DNA of 64,000 bases from Rhodopseudomonas telluris (GCF_042432815.1 NZ_JBHLWM010000005.1:124001-188000); one strand, 5' to 3'. Positions 44,176 to 52,177 are shown, numbered from the stretch's first letter. Numbers and translations are program-made. Notes: a model not told the origin generated them from the sequence alone.

Positions 44176-44547
44176 CTAGGTCGGCTTGAATATACCGTTG
44201 TCCAGATTGTCGAGTGACATGCCAGCCTCTCCGGCTTGAGGATAACATTGGGATGCTGCGATCTCCTCGATCTGTCGTCGCGCATCAAACGGTGCGACTG
44301 CCAACGTGTGTTTAGCCGCCTTCAATCGCACCTGCATGTTGGGATAACTGAAAAGCGCTAGCAGCGCGCGCCGCTGATCACCCTCGCGCCGTTTGAGCTC
44401 CTGCGACACATCGGCCATTTTCCGAAATAGCCGATTGAATTCCTTGAGCCGGAACCCAAGCAGAGCCTGGTCTTGCGCGACGCCAATCGCCGCAAAGCGC
44501 TGCACCAATTCGTCCGTCGACATGGCTTCGAGGCTGGCCTTCTTCAC
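44176..44547 (-). CDS. DUF2019-type protein, probable immunity protein
   Basis: 123 residues, all helical (DELVQRFAAIGVAQDQALLG, LFSYPNMQVRLKAAKHTLAV). Its ATG overlaps the stop of the upstream putative toxin gene by 4 bases, the usual layout of a toxin-immunity pair. It is paralogous to the orphan at 43470. Immunity is inferred from context; no DUF2019 member in this setting can be confirmed from sequence alone. Confidence 0.75.
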   Translation of the reverse strand: MKKASLEAMSTDELVQRFAAIGVAQDQALLGFRLKEFNRLFRKMADVSQELKRREGDQRRALLALFSYPNMQVRLKAAKHTLAVAPFDARRQIEEIAASQCYPQAGEAGMSLDNLDNGIFKPT

Positions 44548-45446
44548 GGTTTGAGCACTCCGAACCTACGCAATGCATGTAGCCCCACTCGCCTACGCTC
44601 ATTCCAATCCTTGTCTGCGAGATATTCTCTCGGAGAGAGTCCTCCAAAGTCTTCATTCTCAGTCATGTACCAACCGGTGATCTGCCAATGTTTCAGCCGC
44701 GGAATGCTAACCAAATTTGATGGGTCATCAATATCTGATCGACCGAAACCAAACCATTCTGCCCAAGTCTTCTCGACGATATGATGGTCGTCGTATCCTG
44801 GCCGTCTCTTGCCCACCTCATTCTGAAGCTCTGGCAGACTCATAGGCGGATCTGTTGCTGCCACGATTAGGGCTTGCCGATCTTTCAACCACTCGACGTG
44901 GTCGAAAGCACTGAAAAGGATCTTTGCTGGCAATCCAGCGTTTCTCACCATCCAACTTGCAACTGCGCGACACAGAGCCGTTCGTTCAGAACTAGTTTTA
45001 GGCTTGACTGGCGGAACCTCAGGTGGGGGATCGACTGGTGTTCGGGGACTTGGATCGCTCCCCTCCGGTAAATCCCCCGCAAGCCTGATGCCGGTACGGT
45101 CTGGCTCTTTCGGCGCGAGGGAAAAGAGGTTCGCACTCTCTCGCGCGGCGTCTGCAATCGGAACGCTGCCCATCGGTAGTGCCGCGTTGGAGCGAACATC
45201 GCCACTCGGCTTGGCCGAAATCGCCGACCCGCCCCGGCCATTGGTCCACTGCCCGCCGTCCGGATATCCGGCCGGCACACGCGGCTGATTTGGGTTGTAC
45301 TTGAATGCGAGCGGCGGAAATGCATCGAGGACGTTGCTGCCCGGTGCCAGGAATCTCGCAGCATCCGGCCGTACCCATCGATCGCCGTCTGGTCGCAGCC
45401 ATCGCCTTTGTTGATAGCTGAGCCAGGCCTCGTCACGTTGCAACAT
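44544..45446 (-). CDS. Putative polymorphic toxin with HNH-like nuclease C-terminus
   Basis: 300 residues. Residues 12-70 form a domain shared with the gene at 48653: tandem RPDGDRWVRPDAARFLAPG and NPNQPRVPAGYPDGGQW. A Pro/Ser-rich linker (about 75-155) follows. The unique C-terminus contains GYDDHHIVEKTWAEWFG, then DPSNLVSIPRLKHWQITGWY, a His/Asn/His spacing like HNH/ENDO-VII-type nuclease toxins. A conserved N-terminus with a divergent C-terminus and an overlapping downstream gene is the mark of polymorphic toxins. Substrate and route of delivery are unknown; GC is lower than in GTA genes, especially in the C-terminal part. Confidence 0.72.
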   Translation of the reverse strand: MLQRDEAWLSYQQRRWLRPDGDRWVRPDAARFLAPGSNVLDAFPPLAFKYNPNQPRVPAGYPDGGQWTNGRGGSAISAKPSGDVRSNAALPMGSVPIADAARESANLFSLAPKEPDRTGIRLAGDLPEGSDPSPRTPVDPPPEVPPVKPKTSSERTALCRAVASWMVRNAGLPAKILFSAFDHVEWLKDRQALIVAATDPPMSLPELQNEVGKRRPGYDDHHIVEKTWAEWFGFGRSDIDDPSNLVSIPRLKHWQITGWYMTENEDFGGLSPREYLADKDWNERRRVGLHALRRFGVLKP

Positions 45447-45491
45447 GTGCTGTGACCTTCAGGGATTCTGGTTTGACGAAATCCAAAACAA

Positions 45492-45519
45492 AAACGGCGT
45501 GCCGATCGGCACGCCGTTT
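45492..45519 (-). terminator. Rho-independent terminator of the capsid gene
   Basis: A perfect 12-base stem (AAACGGCGTGCC) with a 4-base GATC loop is followed, on the minus strand, by TTTTTGTTTTGG. It lies 23 bases past the gp5 stop. It would stop GTA transcription before the toxin gene and the downstream gp6-gp15 genes unless there is read-through. Confidence 0.82.
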
Positions 45520-45541
45520 GGTGATCGGGAGGGGAAGCTCC

Positions 45542-46795
45542 TCAGCTCGCCGCGAACTTCAGCAGCTTGATCGCGTCGAAGTCCTGCACGCCGCCGCCGA
45601 CGCGTTTGGTCGTGTAGAACAGCACGTAGGGCTTGGCGGAATACGGATCGCGCAGCACGCGGACGCCCTGGCGGTCGACCACCAGATAGCCACGCAGGAA
45701 ATCGCCGAATGCGACCGACAGCGAATTCGCCGCGATGTCCGGCATGTCTTCGGCCTCGACCAGCGGGAACGTCATCAGCGAGGCGCGGCCGCCCGCTTGT
45801 GCCGGCGGCTGCCACAGATAGCTGCCCGACGAGTCCTTGAACTTGCGGATCGCCGCCTGGGTCTTGCGGTTCATCACGAAGGCGCCGTTCTGGCGGTAGC
45901 CGGCCTTCAGCGCGTAGATCAGGTCGACCAGCACGTCGGACGGATCGTCGTCCGGGAACGCGCCGGCGGCGCCGGTCGCGATGGTGCCGAGCTTGCCCCA
46001 GCTCCACGTCTCGTTTGCGGTCGTCGGCGCTGCGAGAAAGCCCTTCGGCTTGTTGACGCCGTCGCCGTTCACGAACGCGGCGCCTTCCTGCACCGCGAAA
46101 GTGAGTTCGACCTCGGAGGCGATCCACTCGTCGATGTTGACGGCGCTGTCGTCGAGCAGCGTCGCCGTCGCGGCCGGCATCGCATACAGCTCCATCGCCG
46201 GGAACGACAGCGCATCGAGCGTCGGCGACGTGGTCTGGGTCCGCGCGTCGGTCTCGCCGACCCAGCCAGTCGCAGGGCCCGCCGTCATGAACGGCTTCTT
46301 GTAGACGCTTCCGGAGATTTCGCGCACCGACGCGATGGCGCGGATCGGCGAGATCGACGCGAGCCGCGACGCGATCGCGTGCTCGAGCTCGACCGGCACC
46401 AGATAACCGCCGTCCGGATTGGAGCCGATCGACAGCGCCTTGGTCTCGATCGCACGCAGCGGCGCCGCGTCGCCGGAGCGGACGTAAGCCTCGAACGCGC
46501 TCTTGTGCTCACGACTACCGGCGACATAATCCGCGCGGCGTCCGTCGAGCTGCGGCCGCGCCTGCTTCAGCGCGTAGTCCTCGATCCGCTTCAGCCGCAG
46601 GTCGATCGCGTCCGAGATGCGGTCGACCTTCTCCTCCAGCAGTACGTCGCCGCGGCGGCGCTCGAGCGCAGCGAGCCGCTCGTCATTGGTCGCCTTGAAC
46701 TCGTCGTGGGTGCGCATCAGCTCGTCATGCGCGTCGCGCTCGGACGCAAAGCCGGCCTTGGTCTCCGGCGCGGCCGTATCGATGTCGTAGTCCAT
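45542..46795 (-). CDS. GTA gp5: HK97-fold major capsid protein
   Basis: 417 residues. An N-terminal coiled-coil scaffold-like region of about 110 residues (DELMRTHDEFKATNDERLAA) is cleaved in relatives. The HK97 fold follows: GGYLVPVELEHAIASRLASI, ATGWVGETDARTQT, ELYAMPAATATLLDDSAVNI and RGYLVVDRQGVRVLRDPYSA. The SD AGGAG is 7 bases before the ATG. A copy of the 3' end is found at 43977. The gene is bracketed by terminators at 46834-46860 and 45492-45519, so it probably has its own promoter or depends on antitermination. Confidence 0.94.
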   Translation of the reverse strand: MDYDIDTAAPETKAGFASERDAHDELMRTHDEFKATNDERLAALERRRGDVLLEEKVDRISDAIDLRLKRIEDYALKQARPQLDGRRADYVAGSREHKSAFEAYVRSGDAAPLRAIETKALSIGSNPDGGYLVPVELEHAIASRLASISPIRAIASVREISGSVYKKPFMTAGPATGWVGETDARTQTTSPTLDALSFPAMELYAMPAATATLLDDSAVNIDEWIASEVELTFAVQEGAAFVNGDGVNKPKGFLAAPTTANETWSWGKLGTIATGAAGAFPDDDPSDVLVDLIYALKAGYRQNGAFVMNRKTQAAIRKFKDSSGSYLWQPPAQAGGRASLMTFPLVEAEDMPDIAANSLSVAFGDFLRGYLVVDRQGVRVLRDPYSAKPYVLFYTTKRVGGGVQDFDAIKLLKFAAS

Positions 46796-46833
46796 GGGGT
46801 TCTCCTGGTGCTTGGTCGTGTGGCAAAAACGAA

Positions 46834-46860
46834 AACGCCGCGGCGCAAAGCCACGGCGTT
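46834..46860 (-). terminator. Terminator between the immunity genes and the capsid gene
   Basis: An 11-base stem with one wobble (AACGCCGTGGC on the transcribed strand) and a 5-base loop is followed by TTTTCGTTTTT. It sits after the stop of the 46909 gene and 39 bases before the capsid start. Confidence 0.78.
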
Positions 46861-46908
46861 GGATGTGATGACGGCGCGCCGGCGAACCGGCGCGATGGCA
46901 GTGGGACG

Positions 46909-47688
46909 CTACGGCTTTTCCGCTGGGGTCAGAGCCAGGATCGCTATCGCTCCTTCCGGACGCAATTCGACCCAGGCGCGGACGCGTGTCAGCTCGGCCG
47001 CGGTGTCGGCCCTCAGCATGACACAGCGATCGGTCGGGAAGATGCCGACGCGCCGGTTCGGCGTCGGCAAGACGGCATGAAACACAGGATCGTTGGACAT
47101 AGCAGGCTCGGCATCGGTCACCTCCAGCTTCGACGCCGGGGCGATCGGAACGACAAGTCCCGACGCCAAAGTCCGATCCGACAGCCAGGGATTGAACACA
47201 CCCGGACGGTCCGCCATCACCACATTGTAGAGAAACAAGCGATCGGTGCCCTCGGGCAGATCGAGCACGGCCCGCGTCGCCTGCTCGGTCGGCAGCATCG
47301 CCGGCAGCACCGAGCGACTTGCGGGCGGATTGATCCCGATGATCACCGTCTCCGGCCATTTCGGATGGCTACGCCAGATCTCCACCAGCGAGAGCGGCGG
47401 CGCCGGCATTCGGAGAAGAACCTCACCTCCGACCGTCGTGACGCGAACCTCGCCGTCAGGCACCCGCAGCAGCGAGACGAAATCCGCCGGCCGACCCGGA
47501 TCGACCTCGGCGCTGTCGCCGAGCACGATCTGCGTGGGCCCGTCGATGTCCGGCATGCAGCCGAGGATGAGGCAGCTGTTCGATGCCGACACATACGCGC
47601 CCCAGGCCGGCGTCGGCATCACCATGTCTTGTTTGCTGTGCACGAACACGATGGAATTTGGTGGAGAGAAATTGATGGAGCTTATCAC
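46909..47688 (-). CDS. Hypothetical protein in an immunity gene cluster
   Basis: About 259 residues. The GTG at 47688 is favoured because GGGGGA lies 5 bases upstream; a TTG at 47748 and an ATG at 47625 are alternatives. The protein is soluble with mixed alpha/beta pattern (WGAYVSASNSCLILGCMPD, SHPKWPETVIIGINPPAS, RAWVELRPEGAIAILAL). I do not recognise the family. Its place, third behind a putative toxin and two related small proteins, suggests an accessory or immunity role. Confidence 0.6.
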   Translation of the reverse strand: MISSINFSPPNSIVFVHSKQDMVMPTPAWGAYVSASNSCLILGCMPDIDGPTQIVLGDSAEVDPGRPADFVSLLRVPDGEVRVTTVGGEVLLRMPAPPLSLVEIWRSHPKWPETVIIGINPPASRSVLPAMLPTEQATRAVLDLPEGTDRLFLYNVVMADRPGVFNPWLSDRTLASGLVVPIAPASKLEVTDAEPAMSNDPVFHAVLPTPNRRVGIFPTDRCVMLRADTAAELTRVRAWVELRPEGAIAILALTPAEKP

Positions 47689-47778
47689 GGCCGTCCCCCA
47701 CGAACATCCGCAGTGCCCGTTGCAGCCGCCGGACGCCGCGCTCTTCAATCACGGCGTCCGGCCGCGCGTTATCCTCGC

Positions 47779-48201
47779 TCAGACCTGCTTACGCATCAGC
47801 CGCCGAACCTTCGCGGCTATCTCCTCGTTGTATTCGGCGATCGTCGTCCCGAAGCGCACCTGCTGCAGATGCTGTGGCAACAGATCGTGCTGCAGCCGAT
47901 CGATGATGCGGTCGGTGGTGATCTCCACCATCATCTGCGCCCCAAATGGCAGAGCTTTGCAGTCGGGCACATTCACTTCGATCGACCAATCCGGGAAGTC
48001 CGTCAGGATCGCCTGCAGCCTCATCAGAAGATCAGGCCGCAACAAATCCCAGTTCTTCAGCTCGACAAATTGCTCGTAGACACCTTGGTCAAAATCAATC
48101 AGCCAATAGTCCTTTCCGCGACGCCCGTAGCTTCCGAGCTCGCGGTCGATCCGTGCATTCAGCAACGACCACTCGCGCGACTGACGATCTGCGTCGGTCA
48201 A
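47779..48201 (-). CDS. Probable immunity protein, paralogue of the preceding gene
   Basis: 140 residues. It shares a layout with the gene at 48222: SLLNARIDRELGSYGRRGKD, DYWLIDFDQGVYEQFVELKN, a central LLMRLQAILTDFPDWSIEV and the ending RIIDRLQHDLLPQHLQQVRF. The similarity is distant but continuous. Two related small genes behind one toxin are typical of immunity arrays. No named family is recognised. Confidence 0.65.
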   Translation of the reverse strand: MTDADRQSREWSLLNARIDRELGSYGRRGKDYWLIDFDQGVYEQFVELKNWDLLRPDLLMRLQAILTDFPDWSIEVNVPDCKALPFGAQMMVEITTDRIIDRLQHDLLPQHLQQVRFGTTIAEYNEEIAAKVRRLMRKQV

Positions 48202-48221
48202 ATCCTACTCCGCTGCCTTTT

Positions 48222-48641
48222 TCACCGTCCCGGCGCAGTCGGCTGCTCGGGGCGGGAGCCGAAGTAGTGTAGATTGCAGTATGGCGGCGGAAGGAACGAG
48301 CGCTTCAGGCCGTCGACGATCTCGCCTTGCACCAGCGCGATCCCCATCCCCGGCCAATTGGTGCCGGGCAGGGCCACTGACACGGTGATGGCGAAGCCGG
48401 GATACTCTCGCAGCATGTCGCGCAGGGCGTAGATCACCGGCGGGTCGAGCAGCTCGAGGGTCGTGATTTCGATTTCGACCAACGCAATGCCGAGGTCGTC
48501 ATCGACCACCCAAAAATCCTTCCGACCGAACGGATCGATCGCCTTACCCAGACTTTCGAAGTACCCGATGATCCGCTCGCGCAGGGCGGTCCAAAGAGGC
48601 AGGAATTCTTCGCGCGTGAAACGGATTTTGGAGCTCGTCAT
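48222..48641 (-). CDS. Probable immunity protein of the 48653 toxin
   Basis: 139 residues (FLPLWTALRERIIGYFESLG, DFWVVDDDLGIALVEIEITT, LRDMLREYPGFAITVSVALP, EIVDGLKRSFLPPPYCNLHY). It starts 11 bases after the putative toxin stop, the position expected for the cognate immunity gene. It is paralogous to the next gene. The role is inferred from context only. Confidence 0.67.
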   Translation of the reverse strand: MTSSKIRFTREEFLPLWTALRERIIGYFESLGKAIDPFGRKDFWVVDDDLGIALVEIEITTLELLDPPVIYALRDMLREYPGFAITVSVALPGTNWPGMGIALVQGEIVDGLKRSFLPPPYCNLHYFGSRPEQPTAPGR

Positions 48642-48652
48642 AATGGCCTCCG

Positions 48653-49387
48653 CTATTCTCGACCAAATCTAAGTCGATACACCTGCCGCAACATCCGGAT
48701 CGCGCTGTTGTACTCTCTGATTGCCGGAACCTCGGAGAGCCTCACCCGCTCACATAATTCCTCCGCTTGGCGAGGCGTCATCATCTTAGGCGTAATTTTC
48801 TTCTCTTCAAGAAAACGTTTGCTTAGTTCTTCGACTGCTTTGTTGTACTCTAAATGACGCTTATCCCAGTAGTGACCACGGAGAGGACTACCATCCGGCG
48901 ATTCCACCCATTTACCGGCAGGCAATTTACCCGTTGTGGAATTTTCGAAGACCTTTCTGGTCTCCGGCTGCAGGTCCCACTTCGTGTAGACGGCCTTTAC
49001 TACCTCGTGGTGGCCGCCTCGCTCGTAGTACGGCAGTCCGAAGATATCGGTGATCAACTTACCGATTTGGGCGAGTTGCACTCGATCAAGAGCCCCCTCG
49101 GATCGATCGGGCACGACACCTGTGAGGTCGATGGACCAGCGGGATCCCAGTGCCCCAAGCGTCCACTCGCCTCCGTCCGGATTGCCCTTCGGCACCCGCG
49201 GCTGGTTCGGGTTGTACTTGCGATCGAGTGCTGGGAAGACGTCTTGCGGTCGAACACCCGGCGCGAGGAAGCGCGCGACGTCGGGCCTGACCCAGCGGTC
49301 GGCGTCCGGGCGCATCCAGCGCGCCGGGTTGGGCTGCATGAAGCGCGCGCGTTGATGCGCGGCGGTGCTCGCGGTGGAGCTCCACAT
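48653..49387 (-). CDS. Putative polymorphic toxin, second module
   Basis: 244 residues. The N-terminus (residues 21-77: NPARWMRPDADRWVRPDVAR, NPNQPRVPKGNPDGGEW) is homologous to the toxin at 44544. The C-terminus is unrelated to it: GLPYYERGGHHEVVKAVYTK, then GHYWDKRHLEYNKAVEELSK, with paired histidines as in GHH/HNH-type nuclease toxins. The SD GAGGA lies 6 bases upstream. It sits between the prohead protease and the capsid gene, followed by two to three immunity-like genes. A nuclease activity is a guess from the His pattern. Confidence 0.7.
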   Translation of the reverse strand: MWSSTASTAAHQRARFMQPNPARWMRPDADRWVRPDVARFLAPGVRPQDVFPALDRKYNPNQPRVPKGNPDGGEWTLGALGSRWSIDLTGVVPDRSEGALDRVQLAQIGKLITDIFGLPYYERGGHHEVVKAVYTKWDLQPETRKVFENSTTGKLPAGKWVESPDGSPLRGHYWDKRHLEYNKAVEELSKRFLEEKKITPKMMTPRQAEELCERVRLSEVPAIREYNSAIRMLRQVYRLRFGRE

Positions 49388-49444
49388 CGGTCGTCCTCGA
49401 TGGTTGATCTGGGATGTCGACGAAGCGCCGCTTCGCAGCGCGCC

Positions 49445-49468
49445 CCCTCTCCCGCTTGCGGGAGAGGG
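49445..49468. repeat. Short palindrome between gp4 and the toxin module
   Basis: CCCTCTCCC and GGGAGAGGG flank a 6-base loop; the following CTGGGGTGAGG is part of a frequent intergenic element of this bacterial group. It may act as a transcription attenuator after gp4. Confidence 0.6.
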
Positions 49469-49501
49469 CTGGGGTGAGGACGCCGCGGATCGCAGCGCTG
49501 G

Positions 49502-50203
49502 TTACTTGTGCAAAGCTCCGCTCACGCCCGCGCGGCCTGTCATCCCCGCCAGCGCCGCCTTACGACCGGCGCGGGAGGCGAGTGTTGTCACTTGCCGCCC
49601 GCGCCGGATGGCCGGCGCCGGTGCATCCGCGGCGGCGGCCGATCCTGTGAGGTGTGTGGTGTTCGCAGCCGTCGACTGCACGCTGCGCCAGGCCGCCTCG
49701 GCGGCGCGGCGCTGCGGCGAAGACGGAAGCCCGCGATCTTTCACCGCGCCGACGCGGGCGCCCTGCAGCAGCGGGAAGGTGACGATCGAGATCTCCCAGA
49801 GATCGACCTGATACAGCCGCCGCACCCGCGTCTTGGGATCGATCTGGCCGCGCACGGTGCGATAGCCGATCGACAGCCCGTCGATCGCGCCCTCGCGCAG
49901 CAGCGCCAGCAGCTCGCGGCCGCGCGCCACGTCCGGGATCAGCCGGCCGCGCGCGCGCAGGCCGCGCCAGTCTTCCATCAGGTCGAGCCAGACGCCGACC
50001 GGCTCGCTCGGGTCGTGCTGAAACAGCATCGGGATTTTGCGCAAGCCGCGCTGCTTCAGCGTCTGCGTGAACGCGCCAGGCATCACCATGTCGCGCGCCT
50101 GGTCGATCTCGCCGAACAGGCTGGCATAGCCTTCGATGCTGCCGTCGCCGGCCAGCACAAATCGCGCCGGCGCCGGGCCAGCATCGGACAACGCGGCAAG
50201 CAT
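49502..50203 (-). CDS. GTA gp4: HK97-type prohead protease
   Basis: 233 residues. The protease core (about 20-160) has catalytic His63 in MLFQHDPSEPVG and Ser111 in IDGLSIGYR, with SIEGYASLFGEIDQARDMVM at the N-terminus and LYQVDLWEISIVTFP. It cleaves the capsid N-terminal region during maturation. The C-terminal 70 residues are basic and Ala-rich. In RcGTA gp5 follows directly; here five cargo genes intervene. Confidence 0.93.
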   Translation of the reverse strand: MLAALSDAGPAPARFVLAGDGSIEGYASLFGEIDQARDMVMPGAFTQTLKQRGLRKIPMLFQHDPSEPVGVWLDLMEDWRGLRARGRLIPDVARGRELLALLREGAIDGLSIGYRTVRGQIDPKTRVRRLYQVDLWEISIVTFPLLQGARVGAVKDRGLPSSPQRRAAEAAWRSVQSTAANTTHLTGSAAAADAPAPAIRRGRQVTTLASRAGRKAALAGMTGRAGVSGALHK

Positions 50204-50246
50204 GAGCGCCTCGTGGATCAGTGGAGGAAGGATGGGTGGGAGCCAA

Positions 50247-50397
50247 CACCCACCCCTGGAGGCGGAGGGTCGCTCGCGTAGCGAGCGGGATGGGGTGGCG
50301 AAGATTTCATCCGCTGTGCGCGCGGCTCACCCTACCCCGCCGCGCAGCCCGCCATGCGGGCCACGCGCCGATCCTCCCCCTCCAGGGGAGGGTGAAG
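50247..50397. repeat. Dispersed palindromic repeat, copy 2
   Basis: The second copy of the element at 40527-40677, in the same orientation, with shared ends (ACCCCTGGAGG and CTCCAGGGGAGGGTGAAG) and shared internal blocks. It lies between gp4 and the small genes preceding it. Confidence 0.8.
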
Positions 50398-50483
50398 GCA
50401 GCGCGATGACGTCGCGCCGCGTCGGATGCGATCGCTCTTCAGCCGGAGTCCTGCGCCTGCGCAGGACCGCTAGGCCTTTCGAA

Positions 50484-50681
50484 CTACTTCGCCCGCTTGC
50501 GCGATGGCCGTCGCGGCGTCGGCTTGCCGCGGGCGCGGCGTGGCACGGGATGCTGCGCGTGATCGAGATGGCTGAGGAATTCGCGAAACACCCGGGTCGG
50601 ATCCTTGGCCGACTTGGTCTCGCTCTTGATCGACATCATCACGCGGTGCAGCCGGTCCATCGGCTGAGCCTGATCGCTCAT
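50484..50681 (-). CDS. Small basic GTA-associated protein
   Basis: 65 residues (MDRLHRVMMSIKSETKSAKD, then FREFLSHLDHAQHPVPRR and a strongly basic end). It overlaps the preceding gene by ATGA. Its position between portal and protease is that of RcGTA orfg3.5. No function is known. Confidence 0.7.
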   Translation of the reverse strand: MSDQAQPMDRLHRVMMSIKSETKSAKDPTRVFREFLSHLDHAQHPVPRRARGKPTPRRPSRKRAK

Positions 50682-50908
50682 CGTGCCCCTCCTTCGTCGT
50701 CCTGCTCCAGCGCGCTGCGCTCGCGGCGTCGCCGTGCGCGGCGGTTGAACAGCTCCAGCGCGTGGACGAAATCATCGAACCGCCGCGACGCTGCCGCCAG
50801 CTCGCGCAAGCTGACCCACAGCCCCGCCGAGGCCGCCGCGGCCCACAGCAGCAGCGCGAGATGCGCGAGATCGCCCCGCTCGGTAAATGTCTTGATCACG
50901 TCGGACAT
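50678..50908 (-). CDS. Small single-TM GTA-associated protein (g3.5 position)
   Basis: 76 residues with one hydrophobic helix (LAHLALLLWAAAASAGLWVS) and a basic C-terminal helix (FNRRARRRRERSA). The SD AGGGAGAGG precedes the ATG. It lies 53 bases after the portal gene and is coupled to the next gene. Confidence 0.72.
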   Translation of the reverse strand: MSDVIKTFTERGDLAHLALLLWAAAASAGLWVSLRELAAASRRFDDFVHALELFNRRARRRRERSALEQDDEGGAR

Positions 50909-50961
50909 CGGCCTCTCCCTGACTTGCAGACGCTTGCCGCGTCCTGCTGATAAGTGCGCCC

Positions 50962-52134
50962 TCACCCCAGCCGGTCGCCGTCCGCGAGCGGGGCGTAGCC
51001 GACGGATTCGCGTTTTTCGTTGAGCGTCAGGAACGGCGCGGCGGTGATGCGGTCCCATAGCGCGGCGCGGTCGGACGACAGCGCGTCGATCTGGTCGGTG
51101 TCGACGACGAGGCGCACGCCGTCGCCGAATTGCGGCGCCAGCCATTGCGCCAGCGCGTTGCCGGTGCGCGTCGCCAGCGGCAGCACCGTCTGGCGCACGA
51201 AGCTGCGGTTGGCTTCCTGATAGTTGGAAAACGTGTTGTCGCCCGGAATGCCGAGCAGCATCGGCGGAACGCCGAAGGCCAACGCAATCTCGCGCGCCGC
51301 GGCGTGCTTGGCTTCGAGGAAATCCATGTCCTTCGGCGACAGCGCCATCGGCTTCCAGTCGAGCCCGCCTTCGAGCAGCAGCGGCCGGCCGGCATTGGCG
51401 GCGCCCTCATAGGTGCGCTCCAGCTCCTGCTTGAGCCGGTCGAACTGCGTCTCGCTCAGCACCGCGCCTTCCGGCCCGGCATACAGCAGCGCGCCGGAGG
51501 GCCGCGCCGAATTGTCGAGCAGCGCCTTGTTCCAGCGCGCCGCGGCGTTGTGCGTATCGACCGCGGCGGCGGCGGCCTCGAGCGGCGCCAGGCCGTAGTG
51601 ATCGTCGAGCGGATGAAACAGCGTCAGATGCAGGATCGGCGGGATCGCGCCGTGCTGATCGAACCGCACGCTGCGGCCGCCGACGCTGTAGTCGTAGGCC
51701 TCGGCCCAGCCGTCGGCGCCGGGCACGACCTTCATGCGGTCGGGCCGCAGCGCGTAGAGCTCGTGGACCTGGTCGCCGAGCGCGACCGCTTCGAGATAGG
51801 CATTGCCGGCGAGCAACAGATGCGCCACCAGCGTCTCGCGCAGCGTCGCGCCGTCCTGCCGCGGATTGGGCCGCGCCAATAGCAGCGCAAGCGGATGCGC
51901 CTCCTTCTCCTGCGCGCCGTCGAACACCGAGTACACGCAGGCGCCGACATGCTCGGCGATCAGCCGCACGCAGCGATGCACGATGGCGTTGCGCAGATAA
52001 CCCTCGCGCGCCAGCCCGGTGTAGTCCCGCGGCGTCCACCGCGCGATCCCTCCCGACTCGAACGCCAGCAGCCGCGCGGTGCGCGACGCCTTGATTTCGG
52101 GCGGCGCGAGATAGGCCTTGAGTCGATCGAACAT
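50962..52134 (-). CDS. GTA gp3: HK97-type portal protein
   Basis: 390 residues. It matches phage portal HK97/TIGR01537: NAIVHRCVRLIAEHVGACVY, HPLALLLARPNPRQDGATLR, LLAGNAYLEAVALGDQVHEL, then HLTLFHPLDDHYGLAPLEAA and MDFLEAKHAAAREIALAFGV plus PPMLLGIPGDNTFSNYQEAN. It forms the DNA entry ring. The start at 52134 (MFDRLKAYLAPPE) is the family-typical one. Confidence 0.94.
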   Translation of the reverse strand: MFDRLKAYLAPPEIKASRTARLLAFESGGIARWTPRDYTGLAREGYLRNAIVHRCVRLIAEHVGACVYSVFDGAQEKEAHPLALLLARPNPRQDGATLRETLVAHLLLAGNAYLEAVALGDQVHELYALRPDRMKVVPGADGWAEAYDYSVGGRSVRFDQHGAIPPILHLTLFHPLDDHYGLAPLEAAAAAVDTHNAAARWNKALLDNSARPSGALLYAGPEGAVLSETQFDRLKQELERTYEGAANAGRPLLLEGGLDWKPMALSPKDMDFLEAKHAAAREIALAFGVPPMLLGIPGDNTFSNYQEANRSFVRQTVLPLATRTGNALAQWLAPQFGDGVRLVVDTDQIDALSSDRAALWDRITAAPFLTLNEKRESVGYAPLADGDRLG

Positions 52135-52177
52135 GGGAAGATTCCGTTGCTGATGGCTTGCGGCCAGGTTTCTGTTC

